The notes under the pieces are model-generated. The model was not told the DNA's origin. It saw nothing but the letters and a program-made list of their open reading frames with translations, and did not search any database. From Pseudomonadota bacterium (GTDB taxonomy: Bacteria; Pseudomonadota; Gammaproteobacteria; Pseudomonadales; Azotimanducaceae), in assembly GCA_027624035.1 (NCBI GenBank), contig JAQBUI010000035.1:1-41670 (forward strand): a stretch of DNA of 41,670 bases, given 5' to 3'. The position numbers and the translations under genes were made by a program. Positions 1-7,559 of the stretch are shown in pieces (the stretch's first letter is position 1; the number at the start of each line of letters is the position of its first letter).

Positions 1-829
1 TCGGCATCTGCGCGATCATTTGACGGTCTGCGTCTGTCAGCTGACTGTCGAGGTTCTCTACGGGTGGTGGCAGCGGGCCGGGTTTGCCGCGGTGCATGTT
101 CAGCAATGACAGGATCGACGATGAGCGCAGGTAGTCCGCTTCGTCGCTGGTATCCGCCGTCAACACGTTGAAGCCCAGCATCAGGTAGGGCTGGCTCAAC
201 TGTTCCGAGGGTGCGAAGTGCTGCCGATAGACCTTGATTGCCTGCTCCAGCATGGCAGGTGCAAAGTGGGACGCAAACGCGAACGGCAGGCCCAGCATGC
301 CGGCAAGCTGGGCGCCAAACAGGCTGGAGCCCAGAATCCACAGCGGGACATTGGTGCCGGCGCCGGGCACGGCCAGCACCCGCTGCCCTGGCTGCGGGTC
401 TTTCAGGTAGTGTTGCAGTTCAACCACGTCCCGGGGGAAATCATCGACGTTCCCGGTCAGGGTCCTGCGCAATGCCTGGGCCGTGAACTGGTCGGTCCCC
501 GGCGCGCGCCCGAGGCCGAGGTCAATCCGGTCGGGGAACAGGGACGCCAGAGTACCAAACTGTTCGGCAATAACGAGCGGTGCGTGGTTGGGCAGCATGA
601 TGCCTCCCGCACCAACCCGAATCCGTGAAGTGCCGCCCGCCAGATGGCAGATCACGACCGCAGTGGCGGCGCTCGCGATGCCGCGCATGTTGTGATGCTC
701 GGCGACCCAGTAGCGGTTGTATCCCCACTGTTCAGCGTGCTGGATCAGGTCCAGGGAGTTGGCGAGCGCGGTGACCGGTGTGCTGCCCTCGGTCACGGGT
801 GACAGATCAAGGATGGAGAAATGGGTCAT
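1..829 (-). CDS. LLM-class flavin-dependent oxidoreductase (luciferase-like), 3' end cut off
   Basis: An open frame runs from an ATG at 829 to the left window edge without a stop, giving 276 residues of a family whose members are usually about 330-350 aa, so the C-terminus lies outside. The N-terminus begins [15 protein letters not shown] and continues with [39 protein letters not shown] and WILGSS. These are hallmarks of the bacterial luciferase-like (YhbW/MsnO8-type) flavin monooxygenases, TIM-barrel enzymes that use reduced FMN and oxygen; the substrate cannot be told. Its ATG overlaps the stop of the upstream quinone oxidoreductase gene by 4 nt (ATGA), so the two are very probably co-transcribed and translationally coupled. 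Family assignment is firm, the substrate unknown. Confidence 0.93.
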   Translation of the reverse strand, partial: MTHFSILDLSPVTEGSTPVTALANSLDLIQHAEQWGYNRYWVAEHHNMRGIASAATAVVICHLAGGTSRIRVGAGGIMLPNHAPLVIAEQFGTLASLFPDRIDLGLGRAPGTDQFTAQALRRTLTGNVDDFPRDVVELQHYLKDPQPGQRVLAVPGAGTNVPLWILGSSLFGAQLAGMLGLPFAFASHFAPAMLEQAIKVYRQHFAPSEQLSQPYLMLGFNVLTADTSDEADYLRSSSILSLLNMHRGKPGPLPPPVENLDSQLTDADRQMIAQMP

Positions 830-1785
830 ATGATCATCACCTTGCCGATGACTTTTCGGTCGACGAGAACCTGGTAGGCTGCCACGATGTCGTCCATGGG
901 GAACCGATGGGAAATATAGGGTTTGATGCGGTCGTGGGCGAGCCAGTCCATCAACGTCTCGTGCATTTGCCTCGCGGCTTCCGGCCGGTGCCTCGCGAGG
1001 CCACCGAGGCTATAGCCGATAATGCTCGCGTCCTTGACCAGCAGATGATTGGTTTTGGCCAGTGCCGCACGGCCGCTGGTGAAGCCGACGATCAGAATAC
1101 GCCCGAATGGTGCGATGCAGCGCATGGATTCATCGAAGACGTCGCCGCCCACCGGGTCATAGATGACGTCGGCCCCGAGCCCGCCCGTCAGGGCCTTGAC
1201 CTCGTCGCGAAATCCCTCACTGTAGTTGATGGTGTGATCTGCGCCCAGAGTCTTGACCACTGCGAGCTTGTCGTCGGTACTGGCAGTGGCAATGACCCTG
1301 GCCCCAAACAGCTTGCCAAGGTCCACCGCGGCCAGTCCCACGCCGCCTGCTGCGCCATGAACGAGCAGGGTCTCGCCATGTTGGAGGTTGGCCAGCCGCA
1401 GTCCCTGATAGGCAGTTGCATAGCCGTTGCCGAACGCCGCGGCCAGCTCAAGGTCCACCTTGTCAGGCAGAGCCTTGAGGCCGCTCGCCTTGACATTCAC
1501 GATCTCCTGGCAGCCCCCGGGGGTAATCACCTTGTCGCCGGCGGCCAGATGTGTGACACCGTCGCCAACGGCCGAGATGATCCCGCCGCCCTCGCCGCCG
1601 ACCACAAAGGGCGGCTTGACCGAGTCCTGGTACTCTCCGGCCATGCGGACAAGGTCACTAAAGGAGATCCCCCGGGCCTGCAACTGCACCTGGACCTCAC
1701 CTGACCCTGGCGCAGGTGGTGGCTCGACCTCTCTGACCACCAGATCTTCGTGGCTGCCGAATCGTTCACAGAAAACAGCTTTCAC
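826..1785 (-). CDS. NADPH:quinone oxidoreductase family protein (medium-chain reductase)
   Basis: 319 aa, a complete MDR-superfamily protein of the QOR type. It has an N-terminal GroES-like domain (about 1-115; [16 protein letters not shown]) and a Rossmann domain with [17 protein letters not shown] near residues 140-155. The alcohol-dehydrogenase zinc ligands are absent, as expected for QOR/crotonyl-reductase-like members, which reduce quinones or enoyl substrates with NADPH. The start is GTG at 1785, preceded by a GAGGG Shine-Dalgarno about 7 nt upstream. The gene overlaps the downstream luciferase-like gene by 4 nt. Physiological substrate unknown. Confidence 0.93.
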   Translation of the reverse strand: MKAVFCERFGSHEDLVVREVEPPPAPGSGEVQVQLQARGISFSDLVRMAGEYQDSVKPPFVVGGEGGGIISAVGDGVTHLAAGDKVITPGGCQEIVNVKASGLKALPDKVDLELAAAFGNGYATAYQGLRLANLQHGETLLVHGAAGGVGLAAVDLGKLFGARVIATASTDDKLAVVKTLGADHTINYSEGFRDEVKALTGGLGADVIYDPVGGDVFDESMRCIAPFGRILIVGFTSGRAALAKTNHLLVKDASIIGYSLGGLARHRPEAARQMHETLMDWLAHDRIKPYISHRFPMDDIVAAYQVLVDRKVIGKVMII

Positions 1786-1819
1786 TGCAAGCCCTCACTT
1801 GAGATGTTCGAAAGTTTAG

Positions 1820-1984
1820 CAGCCTTGAGCGTGCCCGTCTCAGGCACGCTGTAGTCGTGCAAGGAGGTGCACAAGCCGGCACCTCGCATCAGTAACTTCC
1901 ATGACAGCCTTGCGTGCCCGTCTCAGGCACACCGTAGTCATGCAAGGAAGTGCACACGATGGCACCTGGTCAGTACCTCCATGA
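1820..1984. repeat. Tandem pair of an ~80-85 bp hairpin repeat (copies 1820-1904 and 1905-1984)
   Basis: Two head-to-tail copies each run from cagccttg to a terminal ccatga. Copy 1 holds two hairpins: an 8-bp stem AGCGTGCC/GGCACGCT (1828-1835 with 1843-1850, 7-nt loop) and a 7-bp stem GAGGTGC/GCACCTC (1864-1870 with 1879-1885). Copy 2 conserves the first hairpin core (GTGCC/GGCAC) and has a decayed second one. The pair lies between two minus-strand genes, so it is 3' of the reductase ending at 2005 and 5' of the quinone oxidoreductase. A shorter inverted relative is at 34051-34095. It resembles REP/BIME-like elements; a terminator or mRNA-stability role is inference. Confidence 0.85.
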
Positions 1985-2004
1985 TTAAACTCGGGCCCAG
2001 CGGG

Positions 2005-3018
2005 TCAGGTGGCTACCCGGATGATGCGGGTTCCCACATTCCCCCCTGCGAGCAGATCCACAAACGCGGCCGGTGCCTGTTCCAGGCCGTCGAACTCATC
2101 GTTCAGCGGGTTGAGTTTGCCAGAGGTAATCCAGCCCTTGATTTCTGCCCGTGCTGCTTCATAGCGCGCAGCGTAGTCAAACACCAGGAAGCCCTCCATT
2201 CGAATCCGCTTGTTGACCAGTAGGCCGGGAATCCCGGTGGGCGCCGCAGCAGGGTTGCTGGTATCGTACTGGGACACGACCCCGCAGCAGATGATCCGGC
2301 CGTGTTCGTTCATGCGGCGCAGGGCAGTTCCCAGAATGTCACCACCGGTATTGTCAAAGTAGATGTCGACGCCATCGGGGCATGCCGCCTTGAGTTCATT
2401 TCTGAAATCGGGCGAGCGATAGGAGACCGCGGCATCGAAGCCGATCCGATCGGTCAGCAACTGGCACTTTTGTTCGGTGCTGGTAATGCCGACCGTGCGG
2501 GCGCCCTTGATGTGGGCAATCTGCCCCACCATATGACCCACTGAGCCGGCGGCCGCGGACACCAGCACCGTCTTGCCGGGCGCGGGGTCAGCGAGATCCA
2601 GCAAGCCAAAGTAGGCGGTGAGCCCATTGGTGCCGAGGGCGCCGAGATAGTGCGCCGGGTCCACGTCGTCATCTACCCTGGTCAGCCCGGTGGCCGGATG
2701 GACGGAATAATCCTGCCATCCTGCGGGGCAGGCGACCAGATCGCCCGGCTTGAACCGGTCGCTGGTCGACTCCACCACCCGGGAGACGGCAGAACCGTTC
2801 ATGACCACATTGGTTTTGGGCGCCCCGGCATAGCTCGCGCTGCCCTGGAGCCCTGCACGGGTGCCGGCGCCGATGGTGAGGACCAGGGTCCGACAGAGCA
2901 CCTGGTCCGGACCCGGTGAGGGGACGGGCGCGGTGGCAACTCGATAGTTTTCGATGGTCAGTTTGTCCTCGGGGAGTGAATCAATGAGGACCTGACGGTT
3001 GGCGGCTGGCTCTGACAT
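2005..3018 (-). CDS. NADP-dependent oxidoreductase, CurA/leukotriene B4 dehydrogenase type
   Basis: 337 aa from the ATG at 3018 (MSEPAANRQVLI). Upstream in-frame ATGs would run into the divergent gene's promoter and do not look protein-like. Features typical of the CurA/PTGR subfamily of medium-chain reductases are VLISAAAGSVG-type glycine-rich nucleotide-binding sequence (seen as VSAAAGSVGHMVGQIA), VDIYFDNTGGDILG and GRIICCGVVSQYD. These enzymes use NADPH to reduce the double bond of alpha,beta-unsaturated ketones or aldehydes. The exact substrate is not predictable. It is transcribed away from pqiA, with a 102-nt shared intergenic region that contains a perfect GTATCGATAC palindrome. Confidence 0.93.
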   Translation of the reverse strand: MSEPAANRQVLIDSLPEDKLTIENYRVATAPVPSPGPDQVLCRTLVLTIGAGTRAGLQGSASYAGAPKTNVVMNGSAVSRVVESTSDRFKPGDLVACPAGWQDYSVHPATGLTRVDDDVDPAHYLGALGTNGLTAYFGLLDLADPAPGKTVLVSAAAGSVGHMVGQIAHIKGARTVGITSTEQKCQLLTDRIGFDAAVSYRSPDFRNELKAACPDGVDIYFDNTGGDILGTALRRMNEHGRIICCGVVSQYDTSNPAAAPTGIPGLLVNKRIRMEGFLVFDYAARYEAARAEIKGWITSGKLNPLNDEFDGLEQAPAAFVDLLAGGNVGTRIIRVAT

Positions 3019-3054
3019 GGTAAGTTTCCATAGCTTAGGGTCTGAAATGTCATT

Positions 3055-3064
3055 GTATCGATAC
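3055..3064. promoter_or_regulatory. Perfect 10-bp palindrome GTATCGATAC in the divergent reductase/pqiA intergenic region
   Basis: The palindrome sits in the middle of the 102-nt region between the divergent starts at 3018 and 3121, a classic place for a dimeric repressor. On the minus strand it overlaps a possible -10 hexamer (TACAAT) for the reductase gene. No regulator gene is adjacent, so the cognate protein is unknown. A 10-bp palindrome may also occur by chance. Confidence 0.4.
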
Positions 3065-3120
3065 TTCAACCCGGATAGGCAACGTGATATTTTGCTTACT
3101 CTTTCCCCGTGGCCTCGTAG

Positions 3121-4356
3121 ATGGCTGAAGTACCAGACCAACCCCTGATCGCATGTCATGAATGTGATGCCCTGTATCGGCGCGAGCGAATTCCGGACCA
3201 TGCCAGGGCGAACTGTACGCGCTGCGGTAATCTGCTGTATCGGGAGACTCCGGGTGCCATGGGCCGCTGCATCGCCATGTACCTGTCTGCCCTGATGCTC
3301 TGGGTGATGGCCAATGCTTTCCCGTTTCTGTCCCTCAAGGTGGGCGGACTCATCGAGACAGACTATCTCAGCAGTGGCGGCTGGTCGCTCTGGCAGTGGG
3401 GGATGCCGGAATTGGGCGCGCTGGTGTTCCTGACCAGCATTGTTTTTCCGGGCCTGACCATCATCGGCATGCTCTATTTGCTGATTCCGCTGCGGTTTGG
3501 TCAGGTCCCGCCGCTGCGCGGGCGGGTGCTGAGAGCGGTGACCGCGCTGGAACCGTGGAGCCTGGTCGGTGTGTTCTTCCTGGGGACGCTGATTTCCATC
3601 GTCAAGCTACAGGATCTGGCCACGGTGATTCCCGGCCTGGGGCTCTACAGTTTTGCGGCGTTGCTGTTTGCCTACACGGCTGCACGGGCGAGCTTTGAAC
3701 GTGAAATGGTGTGGCCGGACAGGCCGAACCTGCTGAACAGTGAGCGGACCCCGGATGGGCAGCTCGTGGGCTGCCATACCTGCGGCATGCTGCACGGGGA
3801 CAGCGCTCATCGCTGTGTTCGCTGTGGTGCGCCGGTGCATCATCGCATCCAGGACAGTGTTCCCCGTACCTGGGCGCTGCTTGCAGCGGCAACCCTGATG
3901 CTTATTCCTGCCAACCTCTATCCCGTGATGACCGTGACCAAACTCGGTCGCGGCGACCCGAATACCATCATTTCGGGTGTGATTCATCTGATGGAGGGCG
4001 GCCTCTGGGGTCTGGCCTTTATCGTGTTGTTTGCCAGTATTGTCGTCCCGGTCGCCAAGCTGCTGACCCTCGGGTTTCTGCTGGTCTCGGTTCAGAATGC
4101 ATCCAACTGGCGGCCCCGGGACCGGACCTTGCTGTTTCGTGTGACCGAGGTCGTTGGCGCCTGGTCGATGGTGGATGTGTTTCTGGTGGCGCTGCTCGCC
4201 GGCCTCGTCAGTCTGGGCTTGTTGGCCACCATAGAACCAGGGCTGGGTGCAACGTTCTTTGGCGCTGCGGTCATTCTAACGATGCTGGCGGCGCGCAGTT
4301 TTGACCCCCGGCTGATCTGGGACCGGGCAGACTTTTCCGGGACCGTACATGAGTGA
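3121..4356 (+). CDS. pqiA: PqiA/LetA-family integral membrane protein
   Basis: 411 aa with the duplicated PqiA architecture. Each half begins with a zinc-ribbon of paired cysteines (C12/C15 with C32/C35; C218/C221 with C232/C235) followed by a block of four hydrophobic segments. PqiA/LetA proteins (paraquat-inducible protein A, YebS) sit in the inner membrane and partner an MCE-domain protein, PqiB/LetB, that bridges the periplasm for lipid transfer. The next gene is that partner and overlaps by 8 nt, so this is the first gene of a five-gene operon. The start is the ATG at 3121; no strong Shine-Dalgarno precedes it. Orthology to PqiA versus LetA cannot be settled here, but the pqiC gene downstream favours Pqi. 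Confidence 0.95.
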   Translation: MAEVPDQPLIACHECDALYRRERIPDHARANCTRCGNLLYRETPGAMGRCIAMYLSALMLWVMANAFPFLSLKVGGLIETDYLSSGGWSLWQWGMPELGALVFLTSIVFPGLTIIGMLYLLIPLRFGQVPPLRGRVLRAVTALEPWSLVGVFFLGTLISIVKLQDLATVIPGLGLYSFAALLFAYTAARASFEREMVWPDRPNLLNSERTPDGQLVGCHTCGMLHGDSAHRCVRCGAPVHHRIQDSVPRTWALLAAATLMLIPANLYPVMTVTKLGRGDPNTIISGVIHLMEGGLWGLAFIVLFASIVVPVAKLLTLGFLLVSVQNASNWRPRDRTLLFRVTEVVGAWSMVDVFLVALLAGLVSLGLLATIEPGLGATFFGAAVILTMLAARSFDPRLIWDRADFSGTVHE

Positions 4357-6022
4357 GATCGGCGCGGCACAGGTTACTCGTCGGTCCGGGCCGTCCATTG
4401 TCTGGCTGGTGCCGCTCATTACTGCGCTGGTGGGTGGCTGGCTCATCTTCCGTACCCTGTCTGATCAGGCGCCGGTGGCGACCATCAGCTTTCAGACGGC
4501 CGAGGGCATTGAGGCTGGCAAGACCAAGATTCGCTACAAGAGCGTCGAGATCGGTATCGTCGAGGAAGTGAGCTTTGCAGAAGACTTTGAGAACGTCATC
4601 CTGACGGCCCGCTTCAACGAGGGTATGGACAACTTCCTGCGACGCAATACCCGGTTCTGGGTGGTCAGGCCGCAGTTATCAGTGCAGGGTGTTTCGGGTC
4701 TCTCGACTCTGGTCTCCGGGTCTTATATCGAAATCGATCCTGGTCCGGGGTCGGCCCAGAATCATTTCGTGGGGCTGGAGCAGATGCCGCTCATCACCAC
4801 TGAAGATGCAGGCACCCGGATCACGCTGGCTTCAGAGTCACTGAACTCCATTGCCCGGGGCTCTCCCATCTATTACCAGGGCATTCTCGCTGGCGAGGCC
4901 CTCGGCTATGAACTGGCGAGCGACGCGAGAAGTGTCTACATCCATGCCTTCATTCGGGACCCTTATGACCAACTGGTACGGGGTAATTCCCGGTTCTGGA
5001 ATGCGAGCGGCCTGGATGTCTCCATGGGTGCGGACGGCATCGAAGTGCGCACGGCCTCGATCCAGTCGCTGATGTTTGGCGGCATCGCGTTCGAGACGCC
5101 GGACACTCTGGAGGTCACTTCCGCGGACATCAAGGACCTGATCTTCACCCTGCACGGCAGCTACGACGAGATCCAGGAACGGGGCTACGTTCGCAAGCTG
5201 CCCTTCGTCATGTACTTTACGGGTTCCGTGCGGGGCTTGAATCCAGGTGCTCCGGTCGAGTTCAAGGGTATCCGGATCGGGGAGGTGCTGGACATCCGGC
5301 TCGAGTTTGACAGCGAAGACACCTCTTTCCGGATTCCCGTGCTGGTGGAACTTGAGCCGGACCGGATCATCGACCGCGATCAGGATGCCTCGGTGTCACC
5401 CGAGCAGACCCTGGCCCGGCTGGTGGACAAGGGGCTGCGGGCGCGGCTGCAGACCGGCAGCCTGCTGACCGGCCAGCTGTTTGTCGAGTTGAATCTTTAT
5501 CCCGGATCGCCCCTCAACTATGTGGCCGACGCCGATGTACCCTATCCGGAATTGCCGACGATCGTCGGGGCATTCGAAGCGATCAGCCAGTCCATCACGG
5601 CGTTTGTGAGCAAGCTTGAAGAAATCGACATCAATGCCATGGGCGACAACATAGTGGGCATCCTGGAGGGCACCAACGAACTGGTGAACAAGCCAACCCA
5701 TGAAGCAACCGTGACCGATTTGCAGGCGTCCTTTCGGTCTTTCCGCGAGATCCTGGATAACGTTGAGAAGACCGAACTGGATGATGTGATGACATCCGCC
5801 AATACGGTTCTCAAGAATCTGGATCAGACGCTGCTGATGGTCAATGAGGTTCTAAAGCCCAATGCGCCGCTACAGTACAACGTGATCAAGGTGACCGACG
5901 AACTTGAGGAAACTGCCCGGGCGATCCGCTCGCTGGTCGAGACCCTGCAGCGCCGTCCCAATTCACTCATCTTTGGCCGTGGCAGCGCTGATGGCGAGGA
6001 ACCTGAGGAGACGAGTCGATGA
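4349..6022 (+). CDS. pqiB: PqiB-family MCE-domain intermembrane transport protein
   Basis: 557 aa. A single N-terminal transmembrane anchor (about 16-36, IVWLVPLITALVGGWLIF) is followed by three MCE/MlaD domains: roughly 42-135, 155-250 and 285-400. They are recognisable by repeated YKSVEIGIVEEV, YYQGILAGEALG and FKGIRIGEVLDI motifs. A helical C-terminal region (about 415-540) follows. Three MCE domains plus a C-terminal coiled coil is the PqiB layout; its hexamer forms a stacked-ring tube topped by a needle that carries lipids across the periplasm. It overlaps pqiA by 8 nt and pqiC by 4 nt. Confidence 0.95.
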   Translation: MSEIGAAQVTRRSGPSIVWLVPLITALVGGWLIFRTLSDQAPVATISFQTAEGIEAGKTKIRYKSVEIGIVEEVSFAEDFENVILTARFNEGMDNFLRRNTRFWVVRPQLSVQGVSGLSTLVSGSYIEIDPGPGSAQNHFVGLEQMPLITTEDAGTRITLASESLNSIARGSPIYYQGILAGEALGYELASDARSVYIHAFIRDPYDQLVRGNSRFWNASGLDVSMGADGIEVRTASIQSLMFGGIAFETPDTLEVTSADIKDLIFTLHGSYDEIQERGYVRKLPFVMYFTGSVRGLNPGAPVEFKGIRIGEVLDIRLEFDSEDTSFRIPVLVELEPDRIIDRDQDASVSPEQTLARLVDKGLRARLQTGSLLTGQLFVELNLYPGSPLNYVADADVPYPELPTIVGAFEAISQSITAFVSKLEEIDINAMGDNIVGILEGTNELVNKPTHEATVTDLQASFRSFREILDNVEKTELDDVMTSANTVLKNLDQTLLMVNEVLKPNAPLQYNVIKVTDELEETARAIRSLVETLQRRPNSLIFGRGSADGEEPEETSR

Positions 6023-6645
6023 AGGCGTGGTTCTGGCTGAAGGGTATGGGGTGGACGCTGCTGATCGTGACAGTGCTGTTGGCGGGCTGTTCGAGCAGTT
6101 CCGGGCCCGGGATTCGATACTATATTCTGGACCCTGGCCAGGCCGTGCAGCTGCTAGTCCAGCCTCAGCTCTCCCTTGAGATTGTTGACCTGCAGATACC
6201 CCAATACCTGGAGCGCTATCAGCTTGTGACCCGCACCACCGAAAACCAATTGAGCTTTTCGGAAGGCCATCAGTGGGGCGACAATCTGCGCAAAAACCTC
6301 ACGAGAACGCTGGCGGATAACCTGTCTGCCTCACTGGGGACAGTAGACATTGGTACACCTGAAAACAGGACGGCGAGCGCACCGGATTACCGCATCCAGG
6401 TATACATCACCCGGTTTGAACGGGACGTTGACAGGAACGTGCGGCTCAATGCTCGCTGGCAGATTTCGGAGACAACCGGGAACAACGCCCGTGTGTCCAG
6501 CCATGCCTTTGGCATGAGCCATCCCCGCACGCTCGAATCGGGAGATTACGCCGGTACCGTGGCTGCCATGGAAGAGGTCTTTACAAGGCTTTGTGATGCA
6601 ATCGCCGAGGATCTGATAGCCAGACTACAGGACCAGGACGAGTGA
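6019..6645 (+). CDS. pqiC: PqiC-family outer-membrane lipoprotein (DUF330)
   Basis: 208 aa with a type II signal peptide ending in the lipobox LLAGC (Cys24), then the RYYILDP motif typical of PqiC/YmbA and ABC-type transport auxiliary lipoproteins. PqiC anchors the PqiB tube to the outer membrane. The length matches the family. ATGA overlap with pqiB and GTGA overlap with the next gene indicate translational coupling through the operon. Having pqiA, pqiB and pqiC in the canonical order makes the assignment secure; what follows them is the unusual part. Confidence 0.94.
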   Translation: MKAWFWLKGMGWTLLIVTVLLAGCSSSSGPGIRYYILDPGQAVQLLVQPQLSLEIVDLQIPQYLERYQLVTRTTENQLSFSEGHQWGDNLRKNLTRTLADNLSASLGTVDIGTPENRTASAPDYRIQVYITRFERDVDRNVRLNARWQISETTGNNARVSSHAFGMSHPRTLESGDYAGTVAAMEEVFTRLCDAIAEDLIARLQDQDE

Positions 6646-7559
6646 CCCGATTGCATGATCTCATTCGCGGGCTGGGCATCCTGGTGGTCGTCGCGGCTTC
6701 GATCAGCCAGGCTGCAGGAGAAGACGAGTCGGCGCAGGCAGCAGATGACCCCTGGGCGGGTGCCAGCGGCCGGGAGATCATGGAAGCTGTCTACGAACGG
6801 CACCGTCAGTACCCGTATGTCTACGAGGAACAATCCATGGTCCTGATTGACCGGGACGGACGAAGGCAGACCCGCACCCTGCGCCGCTATTCCCGGGTGT
6901 CAGGTGATGGTACCGTGCGTCTGCTGTTGCTGTTTGACAGCCCCAAGGATGTGATGGGGGTCGCCTTGCTGGCCGAGCGGGGCCCAGACGGCAGCGTGAC
7001 CCAGAGCGTCTATCTGCCGGCCTTCAGTGAGGAGTTCATCGGCAATGCGGGGGATTGTCGCAGCGCCTGTGGTGATCACTTTCTGGGCAGCGATTTCTCG
7101 GTCGAGAGCCTGACGGGGGAGGCGCTCGCCGACTATGTCTACGTGCGGCGCGCTGATAACCAGTTGGGGGAGGCCCGCTACTACGTCATTGACGTGCAGG
7201 GCCAGGACGCCGGTCGAACACTGCGACGTCACTATGTTTCAGCGCGAAACCTCTTTATCGAGCGGACTGACTACCTGGATGAACTCGGCAAGGTGCGTAA
7301 ACGCCAGACCCATCATGACCTTGCCCGTATTCACGGCGACATGTGGCGCGCCAACATCCTGCTGATGGACAACGTGGCAGAGCGTCACCAGTCCATCATT
7401 CGAATCGAACGGCGGGTATTTTCGTCAGACTACGTTCCAGAGCAGGTATTCACGGCGGACTGGTTGCGGGCCAACCATCCCCCGGTCGAACAGGATCAGG
7501 CGCAGGAACCGCCACCGAATGAGTCTGTGATCAATGATCCCGGGGGCCGTGACATATGA
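6642..7559 (+). CDS. LolA-like periplasmic protein ('outer membrane lipoprotein-sorting protein' family)
   Basis: 305 aa from a GTG at 6642 that overlaps the pqiC stop (GTGA). A Sec signal peptide (about 1-25, hydrophobic GLGILVVVAASISQA) precedes a mature domain. The mature part carries REIMEAVYERH near the N-terminus and an alternating beta-strand pattern (YSRVSGDGTVRLLLLFDSP; FLGSDFSVESL), as in the LolA-like family found beside RND/MMPL transporters. Such proteins have a half-barrel fold that can hold a lipid or lipidated ligand. Here it sits between pqiC and an MMPL transporter with 4-nt overlaps on both sides, so a shuttle role between the two machines is inferred. Confidence 0.88.
   Translation: MTRLHDLIRGLGILVVVAASISQAAGEDESAQAADDPWAGASGREIMEAVYERHRQYPYVYEEQSMVLIDRDGRRQTRTLRRYSRVSGDGTVRLLLLFDSPKDVMGVALLAERGPDGSVTQSVYLPAFSEEFIGNAGDCRSACGDHFLGSDFSVESLTGEALADYVYVRRADNQLGEARYYVIDVQGQDAGRTLRRHYVSARNLFIERTDYLDELGKVRKRQTHHDLARIHGDMWRANILLMDNVAERHQSIIRIERRVFSSDYVPEQVFTADWLRANHPPVEQDQAQEPPPNESVINDPGGRDI

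Noticed and set aside
778..1704. 308-aa plus-strand open frame
   Set aside because: Antisense shadow of the quinone oxidoreductase, whose motifs and start are clear.
1820..1984. CRISPR array
   Set aside because: Only two directly adjacent repeats with no spacers; each unit is long and forms hairpins, so it is a tandem intergenic repeat.
3019..3201. Longer start for the reductase ending at 2005
   Set aside because: The 61 extra residues overlap the pqiA coding region and lack family similarity; the ATG at 3018 gives the normal length.
7135..7365. Small internal open frame in the LolA-like gene
   Set aside because: Out-of-frame shadow without its own ribosome-binding site.
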